A stretch of 56,212 bases of DNA, from assembly GCF_000732615.1 (NCBI RefSeq), contig NZ_JPGL01000068.1, forward strand, positions 1-56,212, given 5' to 3'. The stretch is from Burkholderia paludis. GTDB taxonomy: Bacteria; Pseudomonadota; Gammaproteobacteria; Burkholderiales; Burkholderiaceae. Each line of letters starts with the position of its first letter. Position 1 is the stretch's first letter. Position numbers and translations under genes: made by a program. A model generated the notes under the pieces. It ran no database searches. It saw only the letters and a program-made list of their open reading frames with translations, and had not been told where the DNA came from. Shown here piece by piece: positions 52,441 to 56,212 of the stretch.

Positions 52441-53847
52441 TCAGTCACGCGCGGCGGCGGGTTGCGGTACGTCGAATGAGCCGGACGCGAGCGTGCGGTC
52501 GTCGCCGACCGTGACGAGCCGCGCGCGCCAGTAGTATCGCCCCGGTACCGTAAGCGGGCCGACGACGGCGCCGGCGCCGTATACCGCCGGATCGGTGACG
52601 ACCGGCGACGCGAAATCCGGCGAGCGCGCGAGTTCGAAGAGGCAGCGTTGTCCGTCCGGCGCCGGCCAGCGGATCTCGTAGCGTCCGTCGCGTGTCTGGA
52701 CGACCGTGTCCGTTTGCCGGTCGTCTTGTACGTGCACGATGCTTTCGCCGGGCATGCCTTCGATGTTGCGCGCATCGAACGCGCTCGCCCGCGCATGGTA
52801 GAAGCCGCCCGGCAGATCGTCGGGCAGCGTGAACCGGCCATCCGGCGCGGTGGCTTCGTACGCGCCGTGAATGAAGGATGGGTCGGTGGCGAGCAGCAGG
52901 CGATAGCCTTGTGCGCCCTGCACCGCCGACGCGATCAGTACGCGCTTGCCGTCCGCGCTTTCGGCGAGCGTCGGCGGTGCCAGCAGGGCCCGGGATTCGA
53001 GCGCGCCGGCGCCCGCGAGCGCGGCGCCTTGCCGTGCGTCGAGCACCAGTTCCGGTTTGCCTTGTGTCGACACCGCCACGACCCCGGACAGCACCTCGGC
53101 GGTCACCGCGCCGTGTTCGTCGCGCACGCGGAAATGCGTGCCGCGCACGCCGAGCGTCGCCATCCGGGTCCGGATCTCGAACGTGCGACCGTGCTGCTTT
53201 GCGACGAGCGCCTCGATGCGTCCGTCGAGCAGTTGCAGCTGCGTCGCCTGCCCGTTGGCGACGACGACCCGCACCGTGCTGCTGGACGGCATCACGAGCG
53301 TGCTGCCGTCGCGCAGACGGAAACTGAGGTACGTGCGTTCGTCGGTTTCGAGAATGTCGCCGGCGCGAACCGGCGTACCCGCGTCGAGCGGGCGCGGCGC
53401 GGCATCGCCACGCTTCATGCGCGCCGCGCCCGACAGCTCCGCGACGCCGGCCACCGCGAGCGGATCCTGCGTCCAGGTCGCCCGTGCCGGCGCTGCGCTC
53501 CTGCCACGGCCGGCCGGGCGCGATGCGTCGTCGTCGTTCACCGCTGTGTCCGGCGTCCCGCGCGTATCCGCCGCGCGCCGGAAGAACGCCGGATCGAGGT
53601 GCAACGCCGTGCCGGGGTGCAGCCGCTTCGGATCGCCGACGCCGTTGCGCTGCTGCACGTCGGGCCAGTGCAACGGCGAGTGCAGGTATTCACCCGCGAT
53701 GTCCCACAGCGTGTCGCCTTGCCGAACGACGTGGACGCGCTCCTGCGCGAACGGTTGCATCGAGCCGAGCGCGGCGACAAGCGGCAGGACGAGCCGAAGC
53801 AGGCTGCGCCGGACGGTCGGCCGGCGCCGTGCGAATGACGGGTTCAT
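52441..53847 (-). CDS. Periplasmic LysM and FecR domain protein
   Basis: 468 residues. Signal peptide LLRLVLPLVAALGSMQPFAQ, a LysM peptidoglycan-binding domain at about 37-86 (HVVRQGDTLWDIAGEYLHSP, GDPKRLHPGTALHLDP), then a FecR-type beta domain at about 140-260 (VRAGDILETDERTYLSFRLR, DGSTLVMPSSSTVRVV, MATLGVRGTHFRVRDEHGAV), and fibronectin-like repeats (GAQGYRLLLATDPSF, CLFELARSPDFASPVV). FecR domains accompany CHASE2 sensors in several bacteria, so it may be the periplasmic partner that reports cell-wall state. Its ATG overlaps the response regulator stop (ATGA). Confidence 0.9.
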   Translation of the reverse strand: MNPSFARRRPTVRRSLLRLVLPLVAALGSMQPFAQERVHVVRQGDTLWDIAGEYLHSPLHWPDVQQRNGVGDPKRLHPGTALHLDPAFFRRAADTRGTPDTAVNDDDASRPAGRGRSAAPARATWTQDPLAVAGVAELSGAARMKRGDAAPRPLDAGTPVRAGDILETDERTYLSFRLRDGSTLVMPSSSTVRVVVANGQATQLQLLDGRIEALVAKQHGRTFEIRTRMATLGVRGTHFRVRDEHGAVTAEVLSGVVAVSTQGKPELVLDARQGAALAGAGALESRALLAPPTLAESADGKRVLIASAVQGAQGYRLLLATDPSFIHGAYEATAPDGRFTLPDDLPGGFYHARASAFDARNIEGMPGESIVHVQDDRQTDTVVQTRDGRYEIRWPAPDGQRCLFELARSPDFASPVVTDPAVYGAGAVVGPLTVPGRYYWRARLVTVGDDRTLASGSFDVPQPAAARD

Positions 53848-54569
53848 GATGCGTGTTCGTTGACGGCTTCCAGCCGGTAGCCTTGTCCATAGATCGTCTG
53901 CAGCCGCACGCCGTGCACGGGGCGCAGGCCCAGCTTCGTACGCAGCCGGTAGATCTGGCTGTCGAGCGAGCGGCTCGGCGATTCGCCGTTGATGCCCATG
54001 CGCTCCATCAGGTAGCTGCGCGACACCGTTTGTCCCAGATTGCCGAACAGCGCGAGCGCAAGCCGGAACTCGCGCTCGGTAAGCTCGATATCGGAGACGT
54101 TCGACGCATGCGTGAGCCGTGCGATGGAACTCGTGCGATCGAATTCCCAGTGGCCGAAGCGTTCGACCGGCCGTTGCTGGGCTTGCGGCTGAAGCTGGTG
54201 CAACTGGTTGCGGATGCGGGCCGCCAGTTCGAGCGGCCGCAACGGCTTGACCAGATAGTCGTTGGCGCCCGCGGCGAGCGCCTGCACGACGTCGCATTCC
54301 GAGCCGCGCGAACTCAGCATGATGATCGGCACGCTGCTTTCGCGAAATTTGCGTACCCACTGCAGCAGGTCGAGCCCGTCGAGATCGGGCACGTTCCAGT
54401 CGAGCACCAGCAGGTCGAAGGTATCCGAGCGCAGTGCGCGACGCAGCGTTTCGCCCATTCCGAAGCGCACGCAGGTGAGGGGGGGCGAACACGACGCGAG
54501 CTGTTGCTCGAGCGCGTGAACCAGATATTCCATCTGGGTCGGTTCGTCTTCGAGGATGGCGATACGCAT
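53844..54569 (-). CDS. OmpR/PhoB family response regulator
   Basis: 241 residues. Receiver domain MRIAILEDEPTQMEYLVHAL with phospho-acceptor Asp57 (LLVLDWNVPDLDG), Thr/Ser switch IIMLSSRG and conserved Lys in NDYLVKPLRPLEL. The winged-helix DNA-binding domain follows (IELTEREFRLALALFGNLGQ, SLDSQIYRLRTKLGL, IYGQGYRLEAV). The ATG at 54569 has GGAAA 9 bases upstream; an in-frame ATG 24 bases earlier is the alternative. It heads the leftward operon, its stop overlaps the LysM/FecR start, and the CHASE2 kinase is its likely partner. The AT-rich region behind it faces adhesin genes. Confidence 0.94.
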   Translation of the reverse strand: MRIAILEDEPTQMEYLVHALEQQLASCSPPLTCVRFGMGETLRRALRSDTFDLLVLDWNVPDLDGLDLLQWVRKFRESSVPIIMLSSRGSECDVVQALAAGANDYLVKPLRPLELAARIRNQLHQLQPQAQQRPVERFGHWEFDRTSSIARLTHASNVSDIELTEREFRLALALFGNLGQTVSRSYLMERMGINGESPSRSLDSQIYRLRTKLGLRPVHGVRLQTIYGQGYRLEAVNEHAS

Positions 54570-55000
54570 CGCATCGTTTCCAGCTGACAACACAGAGTCG
54601 CAAATCGTAGCAGCGGGTTAATTCGATAATTGCCAATGATTGTTAATTTGGAATGCACTTCCTATAAATTGGCGATTGCCGCGCTTCTTTATTTGTATTA
54701 CGAAATTGCATTCGAGCATTGGTGAGAGTTTTTGATTTTGTTAAATGTGGTCGAGATTCTGACAAATTCTCGCGTCGTCAATGGCTGGTCGGGAAACGTC
54801 TGTATCTTCCGTCGGGCTGGGTTCTCCGGCCGGAGCGGGTCCGGGCTGAGGGTGCCGATCCGGCGGCATCGCGGGAGCTGGAAAAACCTGAATGACAAGC
54901 GGGATGCGCCGAATTCGAATTAATCGATATCGGGTCCTGGAATATAAAAAGTCCGAGTTGACGAACCGTGCAATTCAGTATATTCGGGCAGGGAGTGATC
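54570..55000. promoter_or_regulatory. AT-rich intergenic region between the signalling operon and surface genes
   Basis: About 430 bases between divergent genes. Its first part is strikingly AT-rich for this genome: 22 of 60 G+C at 54601-54660 and 23 of 60 at 54661-54720. It includes AATTGCCAATGATTGTTAAT and a TTTATTTGTATTA stretch. Such DNA often binds H-NS-like proteins and holds virulence gene promoters. No coding sequence was supported. Confidence 0.6.
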
Positions 55001-55801
55001 ATGAAAATAAAGCTGATGATTGCCTTAATCGCGTCGGGATGCCTGCTGGCGGGTTGCGGCGCGGCCGGCCCGGGCGCGAACGGCACGCCGACGTTTCCGG
55101 CGCGCGATTCGTCGTGGATGAAGGAAGGGGCGTTCGTCAACGTTGCCAACCTGCGGCAGATCGGGCCGGGCATGAGCAAGGATCAGATCTATGCGCTGAT
55201 CGGGCCGCCGCATTTCGACGAAGGCGTGTTCTTCGTGCGTACCTGGAATTACGTCTTCGACTTTCGCATCGGGCACGACAACGAGGTCGCGACCTGCCAG
55301 TACCAGATCCGCTTCGATGACCACTCGCGCGTGGCGGCGACCTACTGGAAGGAGCCCGATTGCGCGCTGCGTGCGAATCCGCCCGAGGTTCGTCCGATGC
55401 CGCAGGACGCAGCCGCGCGGCATGGCGACGCGGTCACGCTCGGCTCCGACGGCCTGTTTCGTTTCGATGGCGCGGACGAGGCGGACATGCTGCCTGCCGG
55501 GCGCGAACAGATCGTGCAGGTTGCCGGAGCGATCAAGCGTGATTTCCCGGGCTACCGGGAGATCGTCGTCACGGGGTACACGGACCGGCTGGGTACCGAC
55601 GCGTACAACGCCGCCCTGTCGCTGGCGCGTGCGCGTACCGTTCGCGCGCTGCTGATCCGGCAGGACCTCGACGGCTCGAAGATCAGGACTGCAGGCGAAG
55701 GTGCGGCGCGGCCGGTCGTGACGTGCGATCGCGTCGAGCCGCACGACGTGCTCGAGAAATGCCTGCAACCGAACCGTCGTGTCGAGATCGAGATCCTCTG
55801 A
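55001..55801 (+). CDS. OmpA-family lipoprotein with N-terminal BamE-like domain
   Basis: 266 residues. A lipoprotein signal (MKIKLMIALIASGCLLAGCG) ends in lipobox LAGC. Residues about 45-115 look like a SmpA/BamE domain (LRQIGPGMSKDQIYALIGPP, WNYVFDFRIG). The C-terminal OmpA domain binds peptidoglycan (YREIVVTGYTDRLGTDAYNA, LSLARARTVRALLIRQDL, PNRRVEIEI). The protein thus probably tethers outer membrane to cell wall. The ATG at 55001 follows GGGAGTG; an ATG 33 bases upstream lacks a signal. It lies 150 bases before the adhesin gene and may be in its operon. Confidence 0.9.
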   Translation: MKIKLMIALIASGCLLAGCGAAGPGANGTPTFPARDSSWMKEGAFVNVANLRQIGPGMSKDQIYALIGPPHFDEGVFFVRTWNYVFDFRIGHDNEVATCQYQIRFDDHSRVAATYWKEPDCALRANPPEVRPMPQDAAARHGDAVTLGSDGLFRFDGADEADMLPAGREQIVQVAGAIKRDFPGYREIVVTGYTDRLGTDAYNAALSLARARTVRALLIRQDLDGSKIRTAGEGAARPVVTCDRVEPHDVLEKCLQPNRRVEIEIL

Positions 55802-55952
55802 CGGCGCGATGCACGGCCGCTCTCGCGCGGAGCGAGCACCGAGATAGTGAAGATGGCGCACGTAACCGAAGCAGCGGGTATATACCTGATCCCGGTCGAT
55901 TCGGTGTGCTGATGAATGAGTTGATGTCGAGGAATCTAGTAGGGGAGTAGGC

Positions 55953-56212
55953 ATGAACAAGGTATACAACGTTGTGTGGAACCGGGCGCGGGGCAAGCTT
56001 GTCGTGGCATCGGAGTTGACGAGGGCCGGCGGAAAGGGCGGGGCGAAGCCGGTGACGATCTGCGCGCTGGCGATCGCGGTGGCGGCCGCGGCGCTGCCCG
56101 CACATGCTCAGTATTACAGCGTGAACGACAGCGGCACGCAGCAGGGCAACTACAACAACGATGGCGCGACCGGCGGCAGTGCGCTGGCGGCGGGCATCGG
56201 TGCATCGGCGGC
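55953..56212 (+). CDS. Trimeric autotransporter adhesin, N-terminal part (cut by window end)
   Basis: The first 86 residues only; the frame is open at the window end. The start MNKVYNVVWNRARGKLVVAS is a textbook extended signal peptide region (ESPR), followed by the hydrophobic core TICALAIAVAAAALPAHAQ. The mature part begins YYSVNDSGTQQGNYNNDGAT, and Gly/Ser/Ala/Asn-rich sequence like this is typical of the passenger of YadA-type adhesins. AGGGGAG precedes the ATG. Burkholderia cepacia complex strains are known for clusters of such adhesins. Type V autotransporters of other classes also use ESPR, so the class is not certain. Confidence 0.8.
   Translation, partial: MNKVYNVVWNRARGKLVVASELTRAGGKGGAKPVTICALAIAVAAAALPAHAQYYSVNDSGTQQGNYNNDGATGGSALAAGIGASA

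Overview
The window reads as GC-rich betaproteobacterial DNA, most likely a secondary chromosome of a Burkholderia cepacia complex species. The reasons are the very high G+C third-codon positions, the dense mix of accessory regulators, transporters and TonB receptors, a glmS away from any cell-wall locus, and an ESPR-type adhesin next to two-component genes. No rRNA, tRNA, CRISPR array or complete insertion sequence was recognised.

Layout. (1) 1-3295: an AT-richer KAP-family P-loop NTPase lies just downstream of glmS, where Tn7-like elements insert, so it is probably acquired cargo and possibly a defence gene. (2) 3296-8120: glmS faces an Lrp/AsnC regulator across a pair of matching palindromes; then a panB, an AraC regulator and an O6-alkylguanine methyltransferase. 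(3) 8121-11972: a hexuronate module of MFS transporter, LacI repressor and uronate dehydrogenase, with the same operator upstream of both structural genes and a weaker copy before the repressor. (4) 12332-18359: a CHASE histidine kinase/NarL regulator pair, a large lipoprotein, and a MerR regulator divergent from an Old Yellow Enzyme family reductase. (5) 18554-21795: a copper-handling run (DUF2946, beta-barrel, CopC, CopD, PCuAC). (6) 22027-24475: a Fur-box-preceded feoA-feoB operon ending in a small cysteine-rich membrane protein. (7) 24573-33539: a leftward metal or metal-chelate uptake cluster with two TonB receptors, a PepSY membrane protein and three more DUF2946 proteins. (8) 33804-41626: a RhtB/LysE exporter, a LysR regulator with an MHS transporter and a creatinase-like M24 hydrolase, then a GapN-like dehydrogenase. 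(9) 41627-46604: a Fur-box-preceded catecholate-type TonB receptor, and a LysR regulator divergent from a DUF1338 (HglS-like) enzyme. (10) 46682-49874: a set of very small proteins (27-aa membrane peptide, two CsbD, BON, proline-rich) around a PAS-LuxR regulator. (11) 49996-56212: a response regulator - LysM/FecR protein - CHASE2 histidine kinase operon, an AT-rich intergenic region, an OmpA-type lipoprotein, and the start of a trimeric autotransporter cut by the window end.

The strongest candidates for something not fully described are the RR-FecR/LysM-CHASE2 operon beside the surface adhesin genes, the KAP gene at the glmS site, the repeated DUF2946/TonB/PepSY arrangement, and two enzymes that seem to lack canonical catalytic residues (the M24 protein and the aldehyde dehydrogenase). 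Functions are inferred from motifs and family memory; no database search was run.
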